A stretch of DNA of 12,325 bases from Dehalococcoidia bacterium (GCA_011176655.1 DUEB01000022.1:1-12325), one strand, 5' to 3'. Shown: positions 1 to 6,518, counted from the stretch's first letter. Notes: generated by a model from the letters alone, not told the origin. Made by a program: numbers and translations.

Positions 1-679
1 AAGCGGGGATGTTACTCCGAATACCCAGGGTAATACCCTGAGCCAGCGATGCCTGAGGCTCGGGTAAAACCTGAGCCAGGGTCTGAGACATGCTGTTTCT
101 CACCGAGTATACCCAGGCGAGCGGCTTAAAGCCCCGCCCGCTGCTAGTCACCTCTATTTTAGGGTAGAGCATGGTGGCAAGGATTCCCTGGCGAGCGAGA
201 TAGGCCGGGTAGTCAAAGTCATCAAGCTGGGGTGGGGTCTCTAGCTCCCCGGTTACCATAAGCTCGTCGCCGTAGCTATAGCCGGGATAGCGCGGCACAA
301 AGAGCAGCACCGTGCCTGATACCTCATGCCAACCACCATCAAGCTTTAAGGCACTAGCCGATAGCCTCAGATGGGTGGTCCTATCTCTAATCTCCGGCTC
401 AGCACTAACCAGCCCTCTCACGGCTACCGTCCCCCGGTCATTGTAAAAGGCCAGGTGCGCCTCATCGATGATGGGCTGGACTGACTGAAAATAGAGGGCG
501 CCCCCGAAGAAGGCAAAGATGCAGAGGCTAACCACGACCACTGTCTTCCGGCTCTGACCGGGACGGCACAGGAAGGGGAGGGGAGCCAGTCCGGTGAAAA
601 GGAGGGCGGGGGGCGGGCTGAATCCGGCCCCCGAGAAGATACCCGCTATCCAGGCGCAACCCAGATAGATAAGTGTCAT
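1..679 (-). CDS. comEC: ComEC/Rec2 competence protein, N-terminal part (cut by window edge)
   Basis: This is the start of the inner-membrane DNA-uptake channel that passes single-stranded DNA into the cell. I read 226 codons from an ATG at 679 with no stop before the window edge. The N-terminus holds hydrophobic segments (about residues 5-35 and 46-64). A soluble region like the DUF4131/OB-like domain of ComEC follows (about 80-175) and contains FDYPAYLARQGI near residue 157, close to the family's FDYxxYLxxQGI. The last residues seen (SLAQGITLGIRSNIPA) match the opening of the Competence domain (family form ALLxGLxLGDRSxIP). It lies 12 bases after the comEA stop in the same direction, the standard comEA-comEC arrangement. 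The ribosome binding site is weak, so translation may be coupled to comEA. The C-terminal metallo-beta-lactamase-like part, if present, is outside the window. Confidence 0.85.
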   Translation of the reverse strand, partial: MTLIYLGCAWIAGIFSGAGFSPPPALLFTGLAPLPFLCRPGQSRKTVVVVSLCIFAFFGGALYFQSVQPIIDEAHLAFYNDRGTVAVRGLVSAEPEIRDRTTHLRLSASALKLDGGWHEVSGTVLLFVPRYPGYSYGDELMVTGELETPPQLDDFDYPAYLARQGILATMLYPKIEVTSSGRGFKPLAWVYSVRNSMSQTLAQVLPEPQASLAQGITLGIRSNIPA

Positions 680-691
680 CAGCTCTAACCC

Positions 692-1207
692 TTAAGACCG
701 GCTAGCTACCGTAATCAGGGGCTCAATCTGCTCCAAGGTCTTGGCGCCGATACCGGACACCTTGGTCAGCTCGTTAATGCTGCGAAACGGCCCGTGTTCG
801 GAGCGATAGTCGGTAATGGCTTGGGCTCTTTCTTCACCAATCCCCGGCAGCGCCTCCAGCAGCCAGCTCTCAGCCCGGTTAAGATCAATCTTTTGCGGGG
901 CTGCCTCGTCTCCCGCCTCACCGATGTAGAGTGTAGTCACCTTGCCGTCGCCGCTGGCGGTTACCCCACCAGCCGCCTGGATGAGCGCCTCGACAGTGTC
1001 GCCGGCTTCCAGGGGATAGCAGCCGGGGCTCACGACGGCACCGCCGATGTAGATTTCGCCCGGTATCTCCGGGGTGGAGTAACCATCGGCTATTGAGATC
1101 TCGGCTGCCTGGCTGGCATTAAATCGTGACCAGGCGATAATGCTGGCTACGGCGATAATGACCATCAGCAAAATAGTAAGCGGCGTCCATAACTTGCTCA
1201 TCGTCAC
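692..1207 (-). CDS. comEA: ComEA-like DNA receptor (SLBB plus helix-hairpin-helix)
   Basis: This is a 171-aa membrane-anchored DNA-binding protein that hands incoming double-stranded DNA to ComEC. One N-terminal membrane helix (about residues 11-27) is followed by an SLBB domain (about 50-82, IYIGGAVVSPGCYPL then AGDTVEALIQAAGG). Two helix-hairpin-helix motifs sit at the C-terminus (about 108-168): INxA-type LNRAESWLLEALPGIGEERA and FRSINELTKVSGIGAKTLEQ. This order is the ComEA pattern and the length is normal. The start is either GTG at 1207, 5 bases after a perfect AGGAGGT (1213-1219), or ATG at 1201, 11 bases after it. I kept the GTG, but both are possible. comEC follows after 12 bases. 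A sigma70-type promoter lies about 90 bases upstream. Confidence 0.93.
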   Translation of the reverse strand: MTMSKLWTPLTILLMVIIAVASIIAWSRFNASQAAEISIADGYSTPEIPGEIYIGGAVVSPGCYPLEAGDTVEALIQAAGGVTASGDGKVTTLYIGEAGDEAAPQKIDLNRAESWLLEALPGIGEERAQAITDYRSEHGPFRSINELTKVSGIGAKTLEQIEPLITVASRS

Positions 1208-1516
1208 GATAGACCTCCTGACTCTGTCTTGGTGCTAGGTGACGCTCCAAATGGCAGGGGCTGACCGGGTGTCTTTGCCATCTGGCTAACTACCGCTCAC
1301 AGTACAATAGAAGTTAGACTCTGTCAAACGCCTCATGGCTAGTGGCAAGCCGTTTGTCCCGGGATGAGATGCAGGGTGCGGCAACTGTTCTTCCGCTTCT
1401 TCTAACAGGGGAGAGATTTATGAAGGGGCTTGAGCTGGGAGGTTCAGTATTAACCGGCTATCTCCGAGCGGAGACCGCCAGGCTAATCGAGCTAGCGACA
1501 TCACGCCGGATAGAGG
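1208..1516. other. 309-base gap between comEA and the KtrA-like gene
   Basis: The comEA-proximal end holds the comEA leader and promoter. The rest holds no RNA gene or terminator that I can recognise for the KtrA-like gene ending at 1517. It does contain a 14-base palindrome TCTCCGAGCGGAGA (1461-1474), whose two-base centre suits a protein-binding site better than a hairpin terminator. It also holds the start of a doubtful plus-strand ORF, listed separately. Confidence 0.6.
1299..1327 (-). promoter_or_regulatory. Predicted sigma70 promoter for comEA-comEC
   Basis: On the minus strand a perfect TTGACA (1327-1322) stands 17 bases from TACTGT (1304-1299), which keeps the key T, A and final T of a -10 box. 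Transcription would start near 1292, giving a leader of about 85 bases before comEA. A short dyad, CAAACG (1325-1330) with CGTTTG (1351-1356), overlaps the -35 box and could be an operator. Confidence 0.5.
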
Positions 1517-1593
1517 CTACCCGTCAGTCTGCGGGCTGGTCCAGGTGCCCCTCAGGGTGTTCCGCAGCTCCTCTTCCATCTCAGAGCTGGTGA
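1420..1593 (+). CDS. Doubtful small ORF, 57 aa, opposite the KtrA-like gene's 3' end
   Basis: An ATG at 1420 is preceded, six bases away, by a purine-rich AGGGGAGAG (1407-1415), a better ribosome binding site than several real genes here have. The product would begin MKGLELGGSVLTGYLRAE and run 57 residues. The last 77 bases are antisense to the end of the KtrA-like gene, where the translation becomes Ser/Pro/Cys-rich and unlike a real protein. The reading frame stays open upstream to a GTG at 1342, which has no ribosome binding site. I recognise no family. It could be a small real gene, the remnant of one, or chance, and chance is the likeliest. Confidence 0.15.
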   Translation: MKGLELGGSVLTGYLRAETARLIELATSRRIEATRQSAGWSRCPSGCSAAPLPSQSW

Positions 1594-2203
1594 TGGCGAT
1601 TACCCTGTCTTCGGCCCGAATCAGGGTATCAGCCGAGGGCACCTTGGGCTTCTGTGCCTGGTGAATGACCAGAGCCAGTCTTGTCCCCTTGGGTAAGGGA
1701 AGCTCTTTAACCCGTTTGCCCACGGCGCTTGATTCAGCAGGAATCTTTATTTCGACGACCTCTAATCCCTGGTCCCTGATGCTGAGCAGGTGGGTCAGGG
1801 GGTGGGTGGGCACCTCTTCCTGTATGTGCTCCAGGATAACATTGGTGCTGCTTACGGTGACATCGATGCCCAATTCCTTGAAGACCACTTCATTTTGGGG
1901 ATTTCGGATGCGGGCTATGGTGCGCGGGACCATGAACTTGTGCTTGGCTACCTGACAGGCAACCAGATTGTCTTCGTCATCACCGGTTACGGCAATGAGC
2001 ATCTCCGCCCGGCCGGTGCCCACCTTGGTTAAGATAGCCGTCTCGCAGCCATCACCTTGGATACAGACACCGCCCAGCTCGTCGTTGATTATCTGACAGA
2101 AGGTGGCATTCTTCTCCAGGATAACTACTTCGTGGCCCTCGTTTAACAGGGCCTTGCTCAGGTAGTAGCCTAATCTGCCGCCGCCGACAACTACGATGTA
2201 CAT
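1517..2203 (-). CDS. KtrA/TrkA-type RCK protein (one N and one C domain)
   Basis: This is a 228-aa cytoplasmic regulatory subunit of a TrkH/KtrB potassium channel. The Rossmann RCK-N domain (TrkA-N, about residues 1-120) shows GGGRLG at 7-12, an acidic residue after the second strand (E30) that favours NAD(H) or adenine nucleotide over NADP, GDG at 50-52 and ARIRNP at 97-102. The RCK-C domain (TrkA-C, about 135-212) has the usual AVGKRVKELPLPKGTRLALV stretch. The length is that of KtrA, half a classical TrkA. It follows the RCK-N-only gene by 9 bases and surely shares its transcript. It may gate the TrkH encoded upstream, or another channel. Which pore it serves cannot be told from sequence. 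Confidence 0.88.
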   Translation of the reverse strand: MYIVVVGGGRLGYYLSKALLNEGHEVVILEKNATFCQIINDELGGVCIQGDGCETAILTKVGTGRAEMLIAVTGDDEDNLVACQVAKHKFMVPRTIARIRNPQNEVVFKELGIDVTVSSTNVILEHIQEEVPTHPLTHLLSIRDQGLEVVEIKIPAESSAVGKRVKELPLPKGTRLALVIHQAQKPKVPSADTLIRAEDRVIAITSSEMEEELRNTLRGTWTSPQTDG

Positions 2204-2212
2204 CCTTCTCTC

Positions 2213-2611
2213 TCAGCCCTCCAGCCTTTCCCTGAGCATCTGGGCGAATATTGTGGTGGGACTCAGGGTCTCCAGCCCCAGGGTGCTGTATAATTCCTGG
2301 CGCAGGGGGTCGTAAATACGGCAGACCACCCTGGGCACACGGAAGATATGCTTGGCAATCTGGGTAGCCATGACGTTGCGGTTGTCCCCCTGGGTTACCG
2401 CCACAAAGGCATCGGCCTCCTCAATACCGGCTCTCTTAAGCGCTTCTTGGTCGAGGCCGTTACCCACCAGGGCGGTGCCCTTAAAATCGGGGGGAAGCCG
2501 GCGAAAGCTATAGGCATCCGTATCCAGGATAATAACTGAATGCCCGTCGCTATCCAGCAGCCCCGCCAACTGCGCGCCGACCCGGCCGCAGCCCATGATA
2601 ACAATTTTCAT
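2213..2611 (-). CDS. RCK-N-only (TrkA-N) protein without an RCK-C domain
   Basis: This 132-aa protein consists of a single TrkA-N Rossmann domain. GCGRVG lies at residues 7-12, D30 closes the second strand, GNGLD is at 50-54 and a basic-aromatic CRIYDP at 97-102 stands where other RCK proteins have ARVRNP. It stops right where the RCK-N fold ends, so no ligand-binding RCK-C domain is present. There is no sign of a frameshift: the stop is followed 9 bases later by the complete KtrA-like gene. With that gene it makes an N + N-C set, as if a two-module TrkA had been split and one C domain lost. No good ribosome binding site precedes the ATG at 2611. The 21-bp repeats lie immediately upstream. 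Confidence 0.88.
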   Translation of the reverse strand: MKIVIMGCGRVGAQLAGLLDSDGHSVIILDTDAYSFRRLPPDFKGTALVGNGLDQEALKRAGIEEADAFVAVTQGDNRNVMATQIAKHIFRVPRVVCRIYDPLRQELYSTLGLETLSPTTIFAQMLRERLEG

Positions 2612-2621
2612 AGTTTATAAG

Positions 2622-2684
2622 ACCCCACTCAGTCTATATTAAACCCCACGCAGTCTATATGAAACCTCACTCAGCTAGATAAGG
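2622..2684. repeat. Three imperfect 21-bp tandem repeats
   Basis: Units are at 2622-2642, 2643-2663 and 2664-2684. The first two differ at two positions (core CCCCAC-T/G-CAGTCTATAT). The third has diverged and covers the last codons and stop of the stress-protein gene. The period is exactly 21 bases, two helical turns. The array fills almost the whole gap between the stress-protein gene and the RCK-N gene. It may be a slippage duplication of the gene end, or spaced binding sites. Confidence 0.75.
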
Positions 2685-3119
2685 AGTCGATGGCACAGTA
2701 TAGGACGACTGGTAGAGGATAACACGACAGGGGCTATTCTTGAGCACATAGGGGACGACCTCACCCAGACTGAACTCACCAAAGCGCATCTTGTAGGCGA
2801 TACCGAGCAGAATCAAATCGATTTCCCGCTCAACCGCCTCATTGATAATAGCCGGCCCGGCTTCACGGGCTTGGAGCACCTCGGTATCCATCCTGCAGCC
2901 TGCCTTTCGGGCAACCTCCTCCATACTTTCAAGTATGTCCTCGGCCTTCTGAATCTCAGGCTCAATCTCGGCATCCAGGGGCAGGTCGCGCTTCAGGGTA
3001 ATAATATAGATAGCGTGAACCTGACTCTTATTTTGTTTGGCCAGCCCACAGGCCAGCTCAACTGCCTCTTCATCAACCTGAGTCCCGGTCACCGGCACCA
3101 GAATTCGGGAGAATTTCAT
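2667..3119 (-). CDS. Universal stress protein (UspA family) with degenerate ATP motif
   Basis: This is a 150-aa single-domain cytoplasmic stress protein. The N-terminal strand KFSRILVPVTGT and a C-terminal GEVVPYVLKNSPCRVILY are typical of UspA-fold proteins. The ATP-binding signature (G-2x-G-9x-G-S/T) is only partly kept: from LGIAYKMRFGEFSLGE the second glycine is Tyr and the final S/T is Glu, so tight ATP binding is doubtful. The frame is open to a GTG at 3149, but that codon sits at the predicted transcription start and has no ribosome binding site. The ATG at 3119 has AGGACAGG just before it and gives the family's normal N-terminus. The gene lies between trkH and the RCK pair, which suggests a link to potassium or osmotic stress. 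Confidence 0.9.
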   Translation of the reverse strand: MKFSRILVPVTGTQVDEEAVELACGLAKQNKSQVHAIYIITLKRDLPLDAEIEPEIQKAEDILESMEEVARKAGCRMDTEVLQAREAGPAIINEAVEREIDLILLGIAYKMRFGEFSLGEVVPYVLKNSPCRVILYQSSYTVPSTPYLAE

Positions 3120-3154
3120 CCTGTCCTGTTCCAGTCTATCATTAAACACGGCTA

Positions 3155-3183
3155 ATTATACCCTTCTTGTCAAGAGGTGGCAA
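3155..3183 (-). promoter_or_regulatory. Predicted sigma70 promoter for the usp-RCK operon, with dyad in the spacer
   Basis: On the minus strand TTGCCA (3183-3178) and a perfect TATAAT (3160-3155) are separated by exactly 17 bases. The predicted start near 3148 leaves a leader of about 29 bases before the ATG at 3119 and rules against the upstream GTG. Within the spacer is an 11-base dyad TCTTGTCAAGA (3165-3175), placed where a repressor would block RNA polymerase. Confidence 0.65.
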
Positions 3184-3219
3184 ATTTGGGGCTGGTCTTT
3201 ATCTACAAGCCTAGCTTCA

Positions 3220-4674
3220 CTAGCGCCATCTCCAGAAAGATGGGGCGAGGAGGGAGAATACCGTCAGCATCTCAAGACGTCCCGCCAGCATACATATAAT
3301 GAGGACGACCTTGCCACCAGCGGGAATCAAGGCATAGTCCGCAGCCGGACCGACCAGACCCAGACCCGGGCCGACGTTTCCCAGAGTAGCCAGGATGGAA
3401 GACAGGGAAGTGGTATGGTCCAGTCCCAGACCGGTCATGATAAGAAAACCCACAATGATAGTGGCGAAGTATAAAATAGCCATGCCGATTATTCCCGAGA
3501 TTACCCTCTCCGACAGGACATTGCCCCCGAGCTTTATCGGTATTACCGCTTGAGGGTTAAATGCCAGCGAAATGCGGCGAAAGGTATATTTGAACAGTAC
3601 CAGAATACGGGTAACCTTTAATGCCCCGCCGGTGGAACCGGCACAGGCGCCGACTATCATCAGGACAAGTAAAGCGCCCCTGGCAAAAGCGGGCCAGACA
3701 TTGAAGTCGACGGTGCTGAAGCCGGTAGTCGTCATAATGGATACGGTCTGAAAGCTCCCGTGCCGGAAGGCATCAGCGACGGGCATACCCATGGCATTCA
3801 CCAGATTGAGCGCCACGAGAACAGATGCTCCCACCAGAAAAGCGATATAGCAACGAAATTCGGGGTTACCCAGGAGATGCATCGGCTGGCGTTTCCCCAG
3901 AGTGAGGTAGTGAAGCCCGAAGTTTACCCCCGCAATTATCATGAAGGCAACGACAATACCCTCAACGACGACGCTGTTATAGGCGGCAATGCTCAAGCCG
4001 GTAGCGGCGAAGCCCCCGGTAGGCATAGTGCCGAAGGTGACGGTCAGCGCATCAAAGGCAGGTATGCCTCCCGCCTTCCAGAGCAACAGGAATTCCAGCA
4101 GCGAAAAGCCAACATACAGATACCACAACGACTTCACGGTATCCCGGATTCGGGCCGTCAGTCGTTTGGTCTGGGGGCCAGGCAATTCAGCATCGACCAG
4201 ATGGGCAGCCCCCATGCCAAACAGGGGAAACAGCGCCACGAAGAGGGTTATTATCCCCATGCCTCCCAGCCACTGGGTAAAATTGCGCCACAGGAGTATG
4301 CTGTGGGCCTGGCTCTTGATTGAGGTAAGCACGGTAGCGCCGGTGGTCGTGTAGCCGGACATCGCCTCGAAGAAGGCATCAAGGTAGCCGGGGAAGGTTC
4401 CCGCCAGCTGATAGGGCAGGGCACTGAAGAGCGAGGCCAGTATCCACCCGCCGGTGACCAGCATCAGTGCCTCCCGACGGCTGAATCTGCCCTCGCCCCC
4501 CGGGGTCAGACGCCAGACAAGCAAGCCGGAACCGACGGTAACGCCTATCGAGATAGCGAAGGCTGAGGAAACAGGCTCTCCATAATAAAGGCTCCAACCC
4601 AAGGGGAAGAGCATGGTCAGCCCGAGACCTGTCATTAACAGCCCCAGGTAGTGGACAACAACCTTTATTCTCAT
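3220..4674 (-). CDS. trkH: TrkH family potassium uptake channel subunit
   Basis: This 484-aa integral membrane pore takes up potassium under control of TrkA. The four pore loops, each with a filter glycine, are visible: SGYTTTGA near residues 106-113, TMPTGGF at 216-222, SIMTTTGF near 312-319 and TLGNVGPG at 430-437. The C-terminal GRLEMLTVFSLL (about 465-476) is the usual TrkH ending motif, and the length matches TrkH. The start overlaps the trkA stop in an ATGA (4671-4674), so the two are translationally coupled. There is no separate strong ribosome binding site. The stress-protein gene follows in the same direction after a gap of about 100 bases with its own promoter. I see no convincing terminator after trkH, so read-through is possible. 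Confidence 0.95.
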   Translation of the reverse strand: MRIKVVVHYLGLLMTGLGLTMLFPLGWSLYYGEPVSSAFAISIGVTVGSGLLVWRLTPGGEGRFSRREALMLVTGGWILASLFSALPYQLAGTFPGYLDAFFEAMSGYTTTGATVLTSIKSQAHSILLWRNFTQWLGGMGIITLFVALFPLFGMGAAHLVDAELPGPQTKRLTARIRDTVKSLWYLYVGFSLLEFLLLWKAGGIPAFDALTVTFGTMPTGGFAATGLSIAAYNSVVVEGIVVAFMIIAGVNFGLHYLTLGKRQPMHLLGNPEFRCYIAFLVGASVLVALNLVNAMGMPVADAFRHGSFQTVSIMTTTGFSTVDFNVWPAFARGALLVLMIVGACAGSTGGALKVTRILVLFKYTFRRISLAFNPQAVIPIKLGGNVLSERVISGIIGMAILYFATIIVGFLIMTGLGLDHTTSLSSILATLGNVGPGLGLVGPAADYALIPAGGKVVLIICMLAGRLEMLTVFSLLAPSFWRWR

Positions 4675-6050
4675 GACTTGCTTTTGGGCATGAAAAGCCT
4701 TTCCACAGCCGGCGTCTGAGCGAGCGGTGAGACCACAATAACATGGTCGCCGCTGTGTACTACGCTGTCACCTGGAGGGATGATGACCGTGCTGTCTCGA
4801 ATAATAGCCCCGGCTACTACCTCTTTAGGCAGGCCTGCCTCAGCAATCGTATGGCCGATGACCGGGGTCGTCGGCCTGGTCACAAACTCAACAGCCTGAA
4901 TCTGCTCACCGCCGAGCAGGGACACCGAAACGGCGCCGCCGTGGAGAACAAAGCGAGCAATCTTACGGGCCGTGAGCAAAGGTGGGGAGCCAGCCACGTC
5001 AACCCCAACGGCATCAGCCAGAGAAATATTCCCGGGGTTATTAACCAGTATCAGATTTCGCGATACCCCCAGCTTCTTTGCCAGTAGTCCAGAAAGGATA
5101 TTGAGTTCGTCGCTTTCAGTGCTGGCGACGAAGGCATCAGCCAGGGGAACGCCCTGCTCAACAAGAAAATCACGGTTGGTACCGTCACCCTGGACTACGG
5201 ACACCCCTTCTAATTTGGAGGCAATCTCCTGGCAGCGACTCAGACTCTTTTCAATAATCCTTACCGAGATTCCCTCCTCCCTCAGTCCTTCGGCAACCAG
5301 AACCCCGACACGCCCCCCACCCAGAATAACCACGCTCTTAGCCGGATGCTGCGGCTCGGCAAACATTTCACCTATTTCATCCATATGCTCCCGGGAGGCA
5401 ATGAGATAAACCCGGTCCCCCGGCTTTATCACTTCGTCGGCGGTGGGTACAAAAACGTCTTCGGCACGGAGCATGGCGACAATGAGACATGGTTTGGGGA
5501 AGGTAATGCCGCTCACCGGTCTATCGGTCACCGTCTCCCTTTCCGCTCGAAACTCTCTAATCTGAACCAGCCCGTCGGCAAAGCTCTCCACCGGCGTGGA
5601 GTAAAAACCGGAGAGGATGGTTACTATTTCCCGGGCAGCTTCAGCCACGGGATTGATGAAAAGGTCAACGCCGAAGGTCTTGGGCCGAATTACCTTCCTG
5701 GGGGCGGAGGGGGAACTGGCGGTACCGATAAAGTAGCCCGAATACTCGGGATTACGCACCCTGGCCACGGTCATACGGGCACCAAGCTCCTTGGCCATGA
5801 AGCAGGTAATCATGTTGGTTTCGTCACTATCAGTGACGGCGATGACTAAATCAGCGCGATGAGTCTCCGCTTCTTTGAGGATTCTGGGGATGGCTACGTC
5901 ACCAAGAATAGCCTTGACATCAAGCTGACGGCTGACGTTCTCCAGGGCCTCCTCAGATTGCTCCACGACCGCCACTTCATGGTTCTCTTTAGCCAGTAAC
6001 GAGGCTATGTGAAAACCAACCACCCCGGCACCAGCGATGACGACATACAT
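4671..6050 (-). CDS. trkA: TrkA, two-module potassium channel regulator
   Basis: This is the 459-aa cytoplasmic gating ring subunit for TrkH, with N-C-N-C order. RCK-N1 covers about residues 1-135 (GAGVVG 7-12, E30, GD 50-51, ARVRNP 96-101) and RCK-C1 about 145-225 (KPGDRVYLIA at 209-218). RCK-N2 covers about 238-355 (GGGRVG 244-249, E267, GDG 288-290) and RCK-C2 about 370-450 (GDHVIVV at 434-440). Both Rossmann motifs look able to bind NAD(H) or adenine nucleotides. The stretch after ARVRNP (about 103-125, with TASSPSAPRKVIRPK) looks some ten residues longer than I expect for the family. The start ATG at 6050 is 4 bases after the stop of a 51-aa ORF, whose end carries GGGGAAG as the probable ribosome binding site. 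Its stop overlaps trkH. Confidence 0.95.
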   Translation of the reverse strand: MYVVIAGAGVVGFHIASLLAKENHEVAVVEQSEEALENVSRQLDVKAILGDVAIPRILKEAETHRADLVIAVTDSDETNMITCFMAKELGARMTVARVRNPEYSGYFIGTASSPSAPRKVIRPKTFGVDLFINPVAEAAREIVTILSGFYSTPVESFADGLVQIREFRAERETVTDRPVSGITFPKPCLIVAMLRAEDVFVPTADEVIKPGDRVYLIASREHMDEIGEMFAEPQHPAKSVVILGGGRVGVLVAEGLREEGISVRIIEKSLSRCQEIASKLEGVSVVQGDGTNRDFLVEQGVPLADAFVASTESDELNILSGLLAKKLGVSRNLILVNNPGNISLADAVGVDVAGSPPLLTARKIARFVLHGGAVSVSLLGGEQIQAVEFVTRPTTPVIGHTIAEAGLPKEVVAGAIIRDSTVIIPPGDSVVHSGDHVIVVSPLAQTPAVERLFMPKSKS

Positions 6051-6054
6051 CTAA

Positions 6055-6210
6055 TCACTTCCCCGGCTGCTTATTGGCTCTGCGCTTAAGTAGTTTGGGC
6101 ATATTCTGTGCTACAGCACGCAATACACCACGAGGTCTTCGCCCTCTCCTCAGCACCCTATCACCGGGGCGGAGTGTAGGCAGCTCCTCAAGTCTCTCCT
6201 TTTTCTTCAT
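6055..6210 (-). CDS. Small basic ORF (51 aa) coupled to trkA, family unknown
   Basis: The reading frame begins with ATG at 6210 (an in-frame TAG lies eight codons upstream, with no other usual start codon between) and ends with TGA at 6055-6057. That is four bases before the trkA start. The product begins MKKKERLEELPTLRPGDRVL and continues with arginine/lysine-rich sequence to RRANKQPGK. About a third of all residues are Arg or Lys, with no membrane segment. LRPGDRV resembles a piece of an RCK-C domain, but 51 residues is too short for one. It is the first gene after the strong trk promoter, and its 3' end contains the trkA ribosome binding site, so its translation could control trkA. Its own ribosome binding site is weak. 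It could be a real small protein or a coupling leader ORF. Confidence 0.5.
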   Translation of the reverse strand: MKKKERLEELPTLRPGDRVLRRGRRPRGVLRAVAQNMPKLLKRRANKQPGK

Positions 6211-6229
6211 CTCACAAAATCTCTTGCCA

Positions 6230-6301
6230 GGCTATCGCCCGATGCTAGCCGAATACCCTCGGAACTTAAGCATAATAATGACACCATTTTGGATGGTGGT
6301 C
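6230..6301 (-). promoter_or_regulatory. Leader hairpins ahead of the trk operon
   Basis: The roughly 137-base leader of the trk transcript can form at least two short hairpins. The first pairs ACCAT with ATGGT around a five-base loop (within 6280-6301), extended by GAC/GTC across a bulge. The second is GGCTA/TAGCC (6230-6250), ending 19 bases before the small ORF. Neither has a T-tract. I could not fit this leader to a c-di-AMP (ydaO) riboswitch or another named class, so a regulatory role is only a suggestion. Confidence 0.25.
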
Positions 6302-6353
6302 AAGTCCGACGGCACCCGGCCCGGGCGTAACTATTTGTTGTCACAATTGGGAA

Positions 6354-6382
6354 ATTTTACTCGTCTCATCTCCATCTGTCAA
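6354..6382 (-). promoter_or_regulatory. Strong predicted sigma70 promoter of the trk operon
   Basis: On the minus strand a perfect TTGACA (6382-6377) and TAAAAT (6359-6354, five of six matches) are spaced by 17 bases. Transcription would start near 6347, giving a leader of about 137 bases before the 51-aa ORF. The -35 box lies back to back with that of the phosphate operon promoter. Confidence 0.7.
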
Positions 6383-6391
6383 CCAGGGTGC

Positions 6392-6421
6392 TTGACAATA
6401 AAGATAACTCTCCTTTAAACT
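6392..6421 (+). promoter_or_regulatory. Predicted sigma70 promoter of the DUF47-pit operon
   Basis: A perfect TTGACA (6392-6397) is followed after 18 bases by TAAACT (6416-6421, four of six matches). Transcription would start near 6428, about 90 bases before the GTG at 6519. The -35 boxes of this and the trk promoter form an inverted pair, TGTCAA-9 bases-TTGACA (6377-6397), so one regulator or polymerase could affect both. Confidence 0.55.
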
Positions 6422-6518
6422 CAGGCTGCGGGAAGGAGAGTACCCGGTTGCCCGATTTTCCTCCTCAGATTTGCATTACATGGATTAATAGCCTGCCAAC
6501 TACAAAGGAGGGCCGGTA

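Noticed and set aside
1461..1474. Terminator at TCTCCGAGCGGAGA
   Set aside because: The centre is only two bases, the stem is short and no T-tract follows on either strand.
3168..3173. TTGACA as -35 box of the usp promoter
   Set aside because: It is only 7 bases from the TATAAT. TTGCCA at 3183-3178 has the correct 17-base spacing, so the TTGACA is better read as part of the spacer dyad.
3760..4323. 187-aa plus-strand ORF inside trkH
   Set aside because: It is rich in His, Gln and Gly with no fold signal, and lies fully antisense to a well-conserved TrkH.
6211..6347. c-di-AMP (ydaO) riboswitch in the trk leader
   Set aside because: Such riboswitches often precede potassium uptake genes and the leader has a suitable length, but I could not match the conserved core and only short hairpins are seen.
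6074..6418. 114-aa plus-strand ORF in the trk/pit intergenic region
   Set aside because: It is antisense to the 51-aa ORF, crosses the trk promoter, has low-complexity Ser/Leu-rich sequence, no ribosome binding site and no recognisable domain.
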